Made by a program: the position numbers and the translations under genes
Assembly (NCBI GenBank): GCA_031772625.1
Contig: CM062819.1
Coordinates: 1,236,201,897 to 1,236,265,896 of the forward strand
Source of the DNA: Pinus tabuliformis
Lineage: Eukaryota; Streptophyta; Pinopsida; Pinales; Pinaceae
DNA length: 64,000 nucleotides
Reading direction: 5' to 3'
The notes under the pieces: model-generated
What the model saw: the letters and a program-made list of their open reading frames with translations, nothing else
The model's database searches: none
What the model was told of the DNA's origin: nothing
In this document: one piece after another, positions 10,320-21,783 of the stretch
How positions within the stretch are numbered: the stretch's first letter is position 1
Layout of the letters: the number at the start of each line of letters is the position of its first letter

Positions 10320-11665
10320 TTATCGAGATGACATGATCAAGTTGTTTCTATTTTGATTGACCCTGGATCTGATTATAGTTATGTTAATACTCACCTAGTG
10401 GATAAGTGTGGTTTGAATAAAGAAGTGGATGCAAAATCTTGGTTAGTGTAGTTGCCTACAAGTACAAAGAAGAGAGTTCATCATTGGGTAAGAGCTTGTG
10501 CATTTGAGTTGAATGGTATGCCTACATCAGCACATCTGAATGTACTTTCATTTGGATCATATAGTATGTTTTTTGGTATGGATTGGCTATATCTTCACAA
10601 GACTAACGTGGACTGTTATGAAAAGGCTATTGAGTGTTTGGATGACAATGGAGAACAAATGATCTCGCATGATAAGAAGAAACCAACATCAATTAGAATA
10701 GTGACAAATACGCAGGCAAAACGTAGTTGTAGGAAAGGGTGTGTATTATTCGTAGTGCATATTTCTAGTGACAAAGGTAAGGAAGTTGAGGATGTGGATG
10801 TCTTAAGCAGGTATCCAGTTTTACAACAGTTTCATGATGTGTTTTTGGTAGAGATTTTAGAGTTTCTACCTCACAGGGAAGTGGACTTTTCTATTATGTT
10901 GGTACCAGGGGCAACACCAACATCAAAGGCACCTTACAGGATGAGCACACCATAGTTAGTGGAATTGAAGTTGTAGTTGAAGGAAATTCTTGAAAAGGGA
11001 GACATTAGGCCAAGTGTATTACCTTAGGGTGCACCAGTGTTGTTCGTAAAGAATAAGGATGGTACTCGCAGGTCATGCATTAATTATAGGCAGTTGAACA
11101 AGGTGACCATCAAGAACAGGTATCCATTTATGAGGATCGATGACTTGTTTGATCAGTTGAGGGGAGCAACAATGTTCTTGAAGATTGACATGAGATCTAT
11201 ATACCATCAGGTATGGATTAAAGAAGAGGACATCTACAAGACTGCTTTTCAGACTAGGTATGGGAATTATGAGTTTGTTGTAGTTCCATTTGGTTTGACT
11301 AATGCTCGAACTACTTTTATGTGCTTGATGAATAGTGTGTTGTGTCCTTATCTGGACAACTTTGTTATTGTATTCATTGATGAAATATTCATATATTCTA
11401 AGAATGAGGAAGTACATGTCGAACATTTAGCAACAATATCGAGATTGTTGAGAAAGCATCAGTTGTATGCTAAGCTAAGTAAATGTAGTTTCTTTTAGAC
11501 AAAGGTACACTACTTAGGGCATGTGGTTTTCAAGGAAGGCATAACAGTGGATTCAGAAAATATAAGGGCTATCATGGAGTGGGCAACTCCTAGGAATGTG
11601 GATGAGGTAAGATCATTCATGGGGCTAGCAGGATATTACAGGAGGTTCATAAGGAACTTCTCATA
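10320..11665 (+). pseudogene. pol: Gypsy-1 protease and reverse transcriptase (inactivated)
   Basis: The frame is the same as gag. Protease starts with ILIDPGSDYSYV near 10350 and continues to FGMDWLYLHKTNVDC. RT has KAPYRMSTP near 10929, [20 protein letters not shown] near 11040 and [12 protein letters not shown] near 11175, where the first catalytic Asp is present. The second catalytic motif reads FIDEIFIYS near 11375, instead of the family FIDDILIYS, so one of the paired aspartates is glutamate. TAG stops fall at about 10449, 10953, 10974, 11025 and 11496. The end ([11 protein letters not shown]) is followed by a frameshift near 11670. Enzyme activity is not expected. Confidence 0.88.
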
Positions 11666-12150
11666 GATTGTTATCCTATTACATCGTTGCAAAAGAAAGG
11701 TAAGAAGTTTGAATGGACAGAGGAATGTGCAGACAATTTTGAGCAATTGAAGCAGTTGTTGACAAATGCTCTAGTTCTAAAGATTGCAGATATGGACAAA
11801 GAGTTTGTCGTATGTACAGATGATTACAAGAGAGGACTTGGTGGAGTCTTGATGTAGGGAGGACAGGTGGTATGCTATGAATCAAGGAAACTAAATGAGC
11901 ACAAGCAGAATTATCTGACACATGATCTTCAATTGGCAACGATCGTCCATGCTTTGAAGATGTGGAGACACTATCTTCTTGGCAAGTGGTTTATCTTGAT
12001 GAGTGATCACAGTGGATTGAGGTATCTATTTGACCAACCAAATCTGAATGTTAGGCAAGCTAGATGGTTGGTCATGATCAATTAGTTTGACTTTGAGATT
12101 AGGTACATTGAAGGTAAAGAGGACAAGGTTGCAAATTCTCTTAGCAGGAG
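11666..12150 (+). pseudogene. pol: Gypsy-1 RNase H (inactivated)
   Basis: This lies in the second frame after the 11670 frameshift. The RNase H connection (KFEWTEECADNFEQLK) and the RNase H domain (VVCTDDYKRGLGGVLM, then VCYESRKLNEHKQNY, LKMWRHYLLGKWF, MSDHSGLRYLFDQPN and VANSLSRR) are all readable. This enzyme would remove the RNA strand during cDNA synthesis. TAG stops at about 11855 and 12083 break the frame. The catalytic Asp positions near 11818 and 12002 remain. Confidence 0.82.
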
Positions 12151-13786
12151 GATACAGGTGAATCATATAGTAGATATGAGTTCATACGGGATAGATTTAC
12201 AGGATCAGAAATTACGGGCAGGACAACAAGATGATAGGTACATGGAGATTACGAATAGGTTACAGCAGGGTACAAGTGATCAGGATAGGGACTATCATCT
12301 CACAGCAAATGGTTTAGTTAGATTTAGGGACAAGATATATTTACCGGACAATAGTGAGCTCAAGAAGCTTATCTTGAGGGAATTTCATGCTAAGCCATAT
12401 TCAGGTCACCCAAGATATCAAAAGACATTGACAACGGTTAAGAAGTTTTACTATTGGTTGAATTTGGAGAAATAAGTGGCAGATTTTGTGGCTAGGTGAT
12501 TGGATTGTCAACAAGTAAAAGTAGAGTGTAAGCATCGAGGTGGTCTACTACAACCGATTCTCATTCCATAGTGGAAATGGGAGGTCATTTCCATGGACTT
12601 CATTACAAGTTTGTCGAGGGCATCTAGGCAACATGATTCTATTATGGTTGTGATTGATAGGTTAACAAAGGTAACCCACTTCCTTCCAGTGAAGTCTACA
12701 TATTTAGCTAATGATGTAGCACAGGTCTTCATCAGAGGTGTAGTGAGGTTACATGGTGTACCAAAGAAGTTTGTGTTTGACAGGGATGCCAAGTTCACTT
12801 CTAGATTTTGGAAAGAGTTATTTGCATGTTTGGGTACAGAGTTGGCCTTCAATACAACTTATCATCCGTAGACAAGTGGACAGACAGAGAGGGTCAACAG
12901 GATACTAGAGGACATGTTGAGGATGTATGTGATGCATCAGCAATGGATGTGGGAAGAGTATCTTCCACTGGTTGATTTTTCTTACAACAATGGGTACCAG
13001 GAATCTTTGAGGATGAGTCCATTTGAGGCACTCTATGGGCAGAATTGTAATACTCACATCAGTTGGAGTGATCCAGTTAATAGAGTGTTGATAGGACTGG
13101 ACATGTTGGCAGAGATGGAACAAGAAATGCAGGTAATCAATAAGAATCTAAAGGCAACATGGGATAGATAGAAAATTTATGCAGATCAAAACATGTTGTT
13201 TAAGGAGTTTCAGGCTGGGGAACAAGTGTACTTGCACATTGAGCCCAAGAAGATCTCCTTGAGGATTGGATCATGGGCCAAGCTGGCACGTCGGTTTTGT
13301 GGACCTTTCAAGATTTTTGAAAGGATTAGATCATGTGCCAAGCTAGCACCTCAGTTTTGTGGACCTTTCAAGATTTTTGAAAGGATTGGACCAGTAGCCG
13401 ATCGACTTGCACTGCCTCCGACAGTGAAATTCCATTATGTTTTCCATGTGTCATTTCTTAATAAGTATGTTAAAGATGTTAATCATGTGATTGACTGGTC
13501 TGTATTGTAGGTGGAACAAGAAGGAGAATTCCAGCAAAAACCTTATTACATTTTGCTAAGAAAGATGCTCATGCTCTGGGACCGAGCAATCAAGCAGGTT
13601 AAAGTGCAATGGAAACACTTTGAGCCTGATGAAGCTACATGGGAGATGGTTGATCAGATGCAGGCTATGTATCCTTCTTTATTCACTGGTAGAGCGAATG
13701 TTTTTGGCATATGTTTTGGTGTGATGTTTTGGTATATGTATATGGATGTAAATACCGCCATGAGTTGTGTTATAAAGCTCCAATAA
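12151..13786 (+). pseudogene. pol: Gypsy-1 integrase and chromodomain (inactivated)
   Basis: The N-terminal zinc-binding part includes KLILREFHAKPYSGHP near 12368. The core has ISMDFITSLSRASRQHD near 12587 (first Asp), VFDRDAKFTSRFW near 12775 (second Asp) and SGQTERVN near 12877 (Glu). The C-terminal GPFKIFERI module is duplicated in frame (see the repeat at 13262-13381). A chromodomain-like end, QVKVQWKHFEPDEATWEM, lies near 13597. Stops at about 12473, 12497, 12569, 12869, 13169 and 13508 interrupt it; those at 12869 and 13169 are at positions that are glutamine in related elements. The chromodomain places the element among chromoviruses. Confidence 0.87.
13262..13381 (+). repeat. 60-bp in-frame tandem duplication in Gypsy-1 integrase
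   Basis: Two adjacent 60-bp units (13262-13321 and 13322-13381) start AGGATTRGATCATG and end GATTTTTGAA. They differ at about seven positions. The duplication adds 20 codons and repeats the [10 protein letters not shown] segment without a frameshift. Confidence 0.9.
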
Positions 13787-13982
13787 GTGGTATGGTTGTC
13801 ATGTCGTTATGATTGTCATGTTGGTTATGTTGGTTTGATTCTCAATAAGATGATCATTGTAAATATTGCAACGAACTGATTTATAAAGATCTATGGGCAA
13901 TATGTTTTTCTTTTCAACGGTCTTGTTGGTTGTAGGTGTCATTAAACACCGAGGACGATGTTCCCCCAAGGGGGGAGGGTTA
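13787..13982 (+). other. Gypsy-1 3' non-coding region and polypurine tract
   Basis: Two degraded copies of a TTATAAAG-containing motif lie at about 13745-13900. The sequence CACCGAGGACGATGTTC then leads into the purine tract AAGGGGGGAGGG, which ends just before the LTR at 13983. The same arrangement on the minus strand borders the element-B 3' LTR at 25374-25440. Confidence 0.8.
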
Positions 13983-14554
13983 TGTAACAACCCTGGTTAA
14001 AATTCCATGTAATAAAATTAATAAAGGAAAAATAATAACCAAGGTCATGGGTCACGTATTCCAAGCTGAATGTTGGGAAAAAAACATAGTGATAGGGATC
14101 ACTCGTGATTAATTAATGGCTATGGAAATTGGCAAAGGCAATGGCAAAGGCTTTGGAAAGGCATGAGACATTGATTGGCATTTTATTTATAAAATAAATG
14201 GAAAATGGGAGAAAAGGGAGGTGAAAGGTCATAGGTTGCATGTAAGGAGGAAAATGAAGGAAAAATATTGGAAATTGAAGAAAATAGCGGCCTCAATGAT
14301 AAAAATGCTTATGAGGATTAGTTTGTAGTTTTTTTCAATTTAGTTTTGGAGCTCTCATTTTCTACTCTCTCTCTCTCTCTCTCATACTCTTGGACACTTA
14401 GAGTTTTCTTGGAGCACTCTTGGATGAGTGTGGCATACTTGGGATTTGGAGCAAGAAGGAAAAATAATAGCAGAAAAGTGCAAGAGGACATCGGGATCAG
14501 CAACTACAATGGGTTTTTCTTGCAAGTACTGAGTTGCGTGTATGATTTCCTTTA
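13983..14554 (+). repeat. Gypsy-1 3' LTR, left part
   Basis: It begins TGTAACAACCCTGG directly after the purine tract. It contains a CT microsatellite (14363-14382) and matches the element-B LTR at about 24820-25373 read on the minus strand. Copia-3 interrupts it at about 14554. Confidence 0.85.
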
Positions 14555-15822
14555 GCAGAAGTAATACAAGGAGTACCTCTTACAATCCATGATTACTTCG
14601 ATCTTCATAAATGTACTTTTGATATTTGTATTTATTTAATAAAAAGAAATATTATTTTTATAATATATGTCAATGAGTTTCTTGTTCATTGAAGTAGGTC
14701 TAGCACATGTTAAAGTGTTATAGGTTAATAAAAAGGTCAAAATAATTATGTTAAAGACCTTAAGGGTATGTTACATTGTATAAGAGTCAAGGAAGTCACC
14801 TCCAAGTCATATAGTCAAGTCCCCTCCTATGCAAAGGCACCATCAAAGAGTCTCTTCCAAGCATGTGACACCACCAAATAGACCATCTGATATAGCATAA
14901 CAAGTCGGCCTTCTAGTCGACCTAAAAGGAGGGACAATCCTCTATCTATAGAGGTTGTCCACTCCACTATAACGCACTAATAGATCCTTGAAATCAACAA
15001 ATGGAAGTAGTCGAAGAAGACAAAGGAAAGCCTAGTCTAAAGGGTCTCCAATACAAGCGAAGGAAGCAGGAAGTAGGTCGAAGTAAAGAGGATTGTTTCT
15101 AGGGTTAGAAATAGTCACACGTGCGAAGAAGAGGAGGGTAAGTCTGCAACATTACAAAATATAGAGACAGTCCATGAAATATTATTGTTTGGGTGAAAAA
15201 TCAAGTCTACAAGGACTCCTAAGCCTAGCAAAGGAAAATGACCCTAATTCTATAGGATTCCTACCTCACATGGGAAAGACTAGGGCAGCAGAACAATATT
15301 ACAGTCATAATTCAAGAAGGATTTCGTTTGGTCAACCAAAGAAGAAGTCTACTTAAGCAAAGGATAGAAGAGGAACATCTCACCTAGAAGGCTCACTCAA
15401 GGAAGGTCTATCTCTAGACAAGAAACAAAGAAGGAAGACGAAGTGTTGGGGAGCAAAGTGCCGGAAGGAGGAAGTCTAAGTGTCGGGGAACCAAGAGTAG
15501 AAAAGAGGAAGGACATGACTTGTGCTTGGAGGTCATCCTAGTCAAGGGTTTAGGGTTTGGCAGTGATCAATAGAAAGCTTCAATAAGAGAAACTTACTGA
15601 AGGGTTTTCCTCCCAAGAGAAGAGAGGTTTTGGCCATGGCAGAGAGCCAACATCTTGTGTTCTTGTTCTTGTGTTTTGGTAGCAATTTGATGAAGTACAC
15701 ACACATGCATTAATAATAAGAAGAAGAATATTAAGCTAACAAGAAAAAGTAAAAAGACTCCACAAATTGTTATCAAGTAACGAAGAATCACTCTACACCT
15801 AATTGCCCTAGATTCTTCAACA
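14555..15822 (+). repeat. Copia-3 5' LTR
   Basis: It matches 19026-20312 over most of its length, with shared blocks such as ATAATATATGTCAATGAGTT, GACCTTAAGGGTATGTTACA and ACACACATGCATTAATAATA. The 3' edge is fixed by the PBS at 15823. The 5' edge is uncertain by about 10-20 bp, because about 25 bp near 14570-14595 have no counterpart in the 3' LTR. Confidence 0.8.
15174..15356 (+). CDS. Small open frame in Copia-3 5' LTR, unknown
   Basis: A 60-codon frame begins MKYYCLGEKSSLQGLL and ends FGQPKKKST. A homologous 67-codon frame is open at the same place in the 3' LTR (19644-19847). No domain is recognised. The frame is basic at its end. It could be a chance open stretch inherited by both LTRs, and I do not claim that it is translated. 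Confidence 0.2.
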   Translation: MKYYCLGEKSSLQGLLSLAKENDPNSIGFLPHMGKTRAAEQYYSHNSRRISFGQPKKKST

Positions 15823-15835
15823 TGGTATCAGAGCT
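15823..15835 (+). other. Copia-3 primer-binding site
   Basis: TGGTATCAGAGCT lies immediately after the LTR end CA at 15821-15822 and matches the Met-tRNA type exactly. Confidence 0.9.
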
Positions 15836-16329
15836 AATGTGACACATCAAGGAAAGGGCATCTCAAGAACACTCAAGGTTGAAGCATCAAGCTTAGAAGT
15901 ATCAATCACTTCAAGGACAAGAAGGTCTACAATCCATCATTCAACAAGGAAGTCTACACAGAAAGAAGAAGAGCCTTACATAAAGGCACCTACAAAGGAG
16001 AGTAGATTGAAGCAGGACCTACATTAAGCTACAAGTCATCAAGCAAATCCAATCATCAAGCAAGTCCACTTGGAAAAGACAACTTGAAGAACATCAAGAT
16101 CCAAGGAAGGAAAGCCATCAAGTCTTCGAGGAGGAAGCAAATCCATTATATCTCAAAAATCTATCAAGTAAGTATATGTCCCCTTCTGAATATACATCAA
16201 TGTCTTTTTGCAAGGAAAGCAACAAATTGGTAGATACCAAAAATTTCTTGCATGGAAGAAGAGGACCGATCTACTTCTCAAGGAGAATGAACCTCTAGAA
16301 CATATCAAGGGAATATCACTATCCCTGCT

Positions 16330-17043
16330 AAGGAACAAACTCAAACCTTAGCTAAGTACAATAAGGATGAGACAAGAGCACAAAGGATTCTAATAGAATC
16401 AATCAAAGACTCTCTCATTCCTTATGTCTCCAAATTTGAAACATCAAAAGAAATTTATGATAAGCTAGTAGAGTTATTCTCAATATCCACAACCGAAGAA
16501 GTAATATCTCTAAGGAATTAATTATACAAGATGAAGATAACAAAGGAAGGAATAGCTCCCTACTTCATGAAAATTTCTGAAATGAGAGATCAACTTCAAG
16601 AGCTTGGGGAAGTCATGTCTGACATAGAGATGACAACTGTAGTACTCAATGCTCTACCTAAGGATTGGGGCAACTTCACATCAAGCATATATGCCAAGAA
16701 GGAAGAAACCACACTTAGTGAAATGTGGTCTCTATGCAGGACATAGGAAACCAAACTTAAAGCAAAGGAAGATGTGGGATCAAAGGAGCAAGCATTTTCT
16801 ACCATAGCCAAGAGAAAGGGAAAATTTGGGAAATTTGGTCCACGAAGAACAAGCAACCAATACATGTCCAAAAGCAAATGTTTTGGATGCCAAGAATATG
16901 AACACTACAAAAAGGAATTTTTCTAAGCTTAAGAAGGACAACAACAACAAAAGAAAGGGGGAAGAAGCTCACATGACTCAAGAGGTGAAAGAAGAAGAAA
17001 AGAAGCAAAAGAAGGAAGATCCTCCGGATCTCTACTATGACTA
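16330..17043 (+). pseudogene. gag: Copia-3 gag-like coding remnant
   Basis: The frame reads TLAKYNKDETRAQRILIESI near 16345, a short region with KFETSKEIYDKLVELF near 16433, then KITKEGIAPYFMKISEMRDQ from 16531 and LNALPKDWGNF near 16651. This is the usual copia gag (UBN2-type) layout. A zinc knuckle CFGCQEYEHYKKEF follows near 16878, with Phe in place of the final Cys. The end is lysine-rich and stops at 17041. In-frame stops occur at 16519 (TAA) and 16744 (TAG). It would supply particle protein if intact; the element must have relied on a relative for enzymes. Confidence 0.75.
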
Positions 17044-19025
17044 GGTCAAACTCTTTACTTCAAGTTTTCTTTCAAAGTTTTGAGTAGGATAGGAGCATGT
17101 AGGAATAAAATAAAATTGCATGGCTAGAAACATCTTCTAGAATATAGAAACATGAAGTACATAGAATTCTAGATACTCATGTAGAAAGAACATTTATAAA
17201 TGAAAACAAAAATGCATGGTTATAAATATCTTATATAATATAGGAACATGATGAACATAGCTCAAGATATTCATACAGAAGGAGCATACCTAGAATAGGA
17301 CCTCATCCACTATGAAAGAAAATTGATCATGAAAAAGAATCTTAGAAGACCTTCATCATCAAAAGAAAAGAAACATTTGCAAGGCAAGGGTCTTTAAGAT
17401 CCTATGATGAAATATTCAAAAGAAGGTTCATAAACCAAAGCGGATGTCTCATTGGGAATCCCATTCATGGGATTCAAGAAAAGGATGATATGCAAGCAAG
17501 CTAAGATGAAGCAAGAAGGGCCACACTAAGGACAACCAAATGAAGCTAATATGATCAAAGGAGAATCAAGATGAGGTATGTATGCATCAAAGTTTAGTCA
17601 TGTTATCATGTGTATATTATTGAGTCATGGGAAGTGTTCTACAACATGATCAAGTATGAAAGAATCTCTTTCACCAAGAACATGCTCGAAGGCATGTATT
17701 ACAATGCAATGAAGGTCAACAAAAGAATATGCTCACATAAGGAGTATAAGATTGCTGACTAGGAAGCAAGAAGAAATATTGACTAGTCGAGGAAGCAAGC
17801 AACAAAGAAATGCTCTCACAAGAAGCATAAGATGGTTGACCTATCTATCTAAGAAGAAGCGAATGAAGAAAGAGATCAAGCATATGAAGAACACCATGAT
17901 CACCGAGAATCAATATCTCACAAGATACTTTGAAGATATCTCATGAAAGAAGGCAGGACAACTCTGACAAAGGAAGGAAGGACCCTTAACACCTATGAAG
18001 GTCTTGGAGATATGAAAGGTACAGATAACTGATTGTAATCTACAAAAAGTGTCGTGATGAAGAAGCCATCTAGAAAAAACAAAAGCAATGTTGAAGCAAT
18101 ATCAGGATGAAGTCATGATGGGATAATAGATAGAAGCATGTAAACAAGCAAGTACGGCAAAGCATCCATGAGAAGAGTATTTTAAAGCATGGACAGATGA
18201 CAAAGGAGTAACTAGATAACAAGAAAATCCGATGTATGACAAGAAAGCCACTTTCCACGAAGGAAGCAATGACATGACAAACCAGGAAGGAAAGTGATCG
18301 ATGGATGGTACCCTACCTAGAAGAAGTTCGAACAAATACTTCATGACATCAAAGAAAGGAAAGAGATCAAGCAGTTATAGGACCCATGAAAAAGAAGTTG
18401 CTGATGAAAGAAAGAATCCCTAGTTAAGAGGGAGCTCTAACAAGTCCCTGATCAAGAGGGAGTTTTGGATCACCCCTGATTACAAAGGAGTGACAATTGT
18501 GTTTTTCCATCTCATGGGTCATGCACTAGACCAGGACTAACAACTATAAGTCTAGATGAAGGTCATGAATGGAAATGTAAACACAAGATAGACACAACAT
18601 TATTGTCTTCACTTGGGAAGAAAGAATGGGAGGATTGGGTAATCATCTGGCATCTGATAATCTTTGAGGATGTGTAGGGCATCTAAGATAAGAGTAAGCA
18701 GGAGGACCGATATTATTTGAGAGCTGGGAACCTAAGATAAGAATAGTCCTAGAAGGTCATACTCAGAGAACACCCGGGTGGGTATGTACCTTGAGATACA
18801 ATGATGAAGGTGTCTATAAATCATTGGTCTCGCCAGCATTTTATCTCATGATCTCATGAAGAGATGGAGTTGTTAGTCAAGGCCTTGCAGTATGACAATG
18901 ATGATTGATATGATGCTATAACAGATGGATTGCAAAGCTGGTTTCTCTTATGTGAATTCTTCAAGATTGAAACATAGCCAAACACCTTGTAATGTTGTAT
19001 GAATACCTCCCTAGTTAAGAGGGAA
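17044..19025 (+). other. Copia-3 non-coding interior and polypurine tract
   Basis: About 2 kb of A/G-rich sequence have no recognisable domain. The phrases AAGAGGGAGCTCTAAC and AAGAGGGAGTTTTGG near 18426-18470 look like repeats of the purine tract at 19018-19025 (AAGAGGGAA) that precedes the 3' LTR. Short frames here (for example 17752-17946) are Lys/Arg-rich because of composition. Confidence 0.6.
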
Positions 19026-20312
19026 CGTTGAAGAAAATGTAACTAGGTTCGGTCTTCATAAATGTACTTTTGATATTTGTATTTATTCAAGAAAAAAAAT
19101 ATTATTTTTATAATATATGTCAATGAGTTTCTCGCTTATTGAAGTAGGTCTAGCACATGTTAAAGTGATACAGGTTAATCAAAGGGCCAAAATAATTATG
19201 TTAAAGACCTTAAGGGTATGTTACATTGTATAAGAGTCAAGGAAGTCACCTCCAAGAAAAGTCAAGTCCCCTCCTATGCAAGGCATCATCAAAGAGTCTC
19301 CTCCAAGCATGTGACACCACCAAAGAAGCCATTTGAAGTAGCATAACAAGTCAGCTTGCTAACTATCCTCAAGTCAGCCTTCTAGTTGGCCTAAAAGGAG
19401 GGACAATCCTCTATATATAGAGGTTGTACACTCCACTATAATGCACTAATAGATCTCTAAAATCATTGAAGGGAAGTAGCCGAAGAAGACAAGGGAAATC
19501 CTAGTCTAAAGGGTCTCCAAGACAAGTGAAGGAAGGATGAATTAGGCTGAAGTGAAGAGGATTGTTTCTAGGGTTAGAAACAGTCACACATGCAAAGAAG
19601 AGGAGGGTAAGTTAGCGACATTACAACAGCTAGAGAACAATCCATGAAATATTATTGTTTTGGTGAGAAATCAAGTCTACAAGGACTCCTCGGCCTAGCA
19701 AAGGAGCCTATCTCTCTAGCAAAGGAAAAGGACCCTAATTCTCTAGGTTTCCTAACTCACGTGGGAAAGACCAGGGCAGCTAAACAATATTACGGTCATA
19801 CTTCAAGAAGGATTTCGTTTGGTCAACCAAAGAAGAAGTCTGCTTAAGCAAAGGATAGAAGAGGAAAATCTCACCTAGAAGGATCACTCAAGGAATGTCT
19901 ATCTCTAGACAAGAAACGAAGAAGGAAGACGAAGTGCGGGGAGAAAAGTGTCGGAAGGAGGAATTCTATGTGTCGGGGAATCAAGAGCATAAAAGAGGAA
20001 GGACTTGACTTGTGCGTGGAGGACATCCTAGTCAAGGGTCTAGGGTTTGGAAGTGATCAATAGGAAGCTTCAATAAGAGAAACTTGCCGAAGGGTTTTCC
20101 TCTCAAGAGAAGAGAGGTTTTGGCCCCGGTAGAGAGCCAGCATCTTGTGTTCTTGTTCTTATGTTTTGGTAGTAGTTTGATGAAGTACACACACATGCAT
20201 TAATAATAAGAAAAATAATTTTAAGCTAACAAGAAAAAGTAAAAAGACTCCACAAATTGTTATCAAGTAATGAATAATCACTCTACACCTAATTGCCCTA
20301 GATTCTTCAATA
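19026..20312 (+). repeat. Copia-3 3' LTR
   Basis: This is the counterpart of 14555-15822. It starts CGTTGAAG and ends TTCTTCAATA, each one base away from canonical TG...CA. It contains an extra 21 bp in frame within the small open frame (repeat of CTAGCAAAGGA near 19695-19730). Confidence 0.85.
19644..19847 (+). CDS. Small open frame in Copia-3 3' LTR, unknown
   Basis: A 67-codon homologue of 15174-15356. It gains seven codons (PISLAKE) by a 21-bp duplication that keeps the frame. No domain is recognised. Translation is not shown. Confidence 0.2.
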   Translation: MKYYCFGEKSSLQGLLGLAKEPISLAKEKDPNSLGFLTHVGKTRAAKQYYGHTSRRISFGQPKKKSA

Positions 20313-21783
20313 GTTTTGGCGTCATGCATGTGGTTTCTTGGTTATGATCTGTCATTGGCATGGAGGATTGCCTGGATTGACAATGTTTTTTCCTAGCCTT
20401 GCCATTTCCTAGATAGTCATGGTGTTGTGGATTTATTTCCTCTTGCTTTATGGTTGGTTCTCATGTCCCTTATGGATGTAGGTTGAGTTACTAGTTCCTG
20501 GAGCCTTGGTTGGACAAACGCTCTAGAAGCCCTGTAACAACTTGGGTTGAGTTACTAGTCCTGGAAACCTTGGTTGGACAAATACTCCAAAGCCCTTAGT
20601 GGGTTGAGTTACTAGCCCTGGAATCCCTCATTAGATAAACACTCTGGAGCTCTACAATAGTTGTGGGTTGAGTTACTATTCCTCGAAACCTTGGTTGGAA
20701 CAAGTGCTCTAGAGCCCTGGACAACTTGAGTAGAGACCGATCTAGTGATGGTTAGTGATGTCTCACCGTGATGTGGAATCATTGGTTGAGGGTTGAGGTG
20801 GTTTTGCCTCTGGAATCTCTGGTTTGGTTTTGTTTGATTTGTTTCAGGAGATCCCACATTCATGCTTGGAATATGGTGTGGGGGTGATTGGCCGAAAGAG
20901 AGATTTGGTTCAACCCAATCTATGGTCGGGTGGTACGTGGAAGTCCCTGACTTGGTTGGATTTGCATATGTTAATAAGAGCTCATTTTCCTTGGTATTTT
21001 AATGAGTAAATGTGCTTGATATCATGTGGCTTTAATGGTTGTTTCCTCATTGATATATATAGTCATTTGTTGGTTATAAGTATGTTTTATGGCAGTTATG
21101 ATGTATGGATCTCATCATGTTTTGATTAGCAAATGAATGTACAATAAATATATGACCTAATAGATGATAATGTAGCTATTGTGATAATGCAACAATGCTT
21201 CTTTACGAATCTCAGATAAGTATGAGACCCCTATGCTCAGATCTGTTGTTATGACCTATAGATCTCATGTTTGTGACATGTGTTGACGAAATTCCTATCA
21301 TGGCTAGTAGGGGTCAGATCAAGTACTTATACCATTGTTTGCATTAGTATCCTTGTTTCAATTTTATTTTTCATTTCTAGAAGTTTCATGAAGTTCTGGG
21401 CAGTGGCCTGAGTCCTGGACCTGAAAAAGTGGCACAAAATCTAGGGTCACTGGCACAAAATTCCCTGAAAAAGTCCACAATTGCAGGGATGCCTTGTTGT
21501 GGGAGTGACTGGAGGGTCCCAATCGCATGCATGCATTTTCATGGGAGCGGTTGGGGTTCTAGGGTAGTGAAAATGCATGTTCTCTCAAGGGTTTGACACC
21601 TGAAGGGGTTGGTTGGCTCTTAAAGGTTTTGCAGCTTCTGAAGAAGGTCAGTTTGGTTTTGTCATGTCGGTTCCACTTCTTTAATTGTACCTGGGGAGTT
21701 GAATCATATCATAGTAATTCTTCGTCACATGTTTACCCTAATGGACCAGTTAGCTTGAGTAAGTGTGAGAGGAGGGTGTTACA
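20313..21783 (+). repeat. Gypsy-1 3' LTR, right part
   Basis: The Gypsy-1 LTR resumes with GTTTTGGCGTCATGCATGTGG, which matches the minus strand of element B near 24765-24800 (short motif only). It includes four loosely repeated blocks, GTTGAGTTACTAG...CCTTGGTTGGACAAA, at about 20480-20690; element B has the same blocks near 24380-24640 and 55880-56130. It ends GGAGGGTGTTACA at 21783. Confidence 0.85.

Larger units (their letters stand above)
14555..20312 (+). mobile_element. Copia-3, LTR element with a gag-like region but no pol
   Basis: Two LTRs of about 1.27 kb (14555-15822 and 19026-20312) flank a 3.2-kb interior. A perfect Met-tRNA PBS follows the first LTR and a purine tract (AAGAGGGAA) precedes the second. 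The host Gypsy-1 LTR resumes cleanly after 20312. Only a copia-type gag remnant is visible. I see no protease, integrase, RT or RNase H motif in any frame. Terminal bases have decayed (CG for TG at 19026, TA for CA at 20312), and only TAG is shared at the outer edges, so the TSD cannot be confirmed. LTR divergence over a sampled 200 bp is about 6% plus indels. It resembles the TR-GAG kind of non-autonomous element. Confidence 0.82.
8405..21783 (+). mobile_element. Gypsy-1, chromovirus-type Ty3/gypsy element, 5'-truncated
   Basis: The order is LTR remnant, PBS, long leader, gag, protease, RT, RNase H, integrase, chromodomain, 3' non-coding region, purine tract and 3' LTR. Only the last 75-80 bp of the 5' LTR remain (8405-8480), so no TSD can be checked. 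The 3' LTR (13983-21783) is interrupted by Copia-3. Its LTR, PBS, leader and 3' tract match element B on the other strand, so the two belong to one family. The reading frame carries two frameshifts (near 9390 and 11670) and many stops, mostly TAG. Confidence 0.9.

Noticed and set aside
10345..10360. DPG in the Gypsy-1 protease as a mutated active site
   Set aside because: Some plant gypsy families naturally carry D-P-G at this place, so I do not call it damage.
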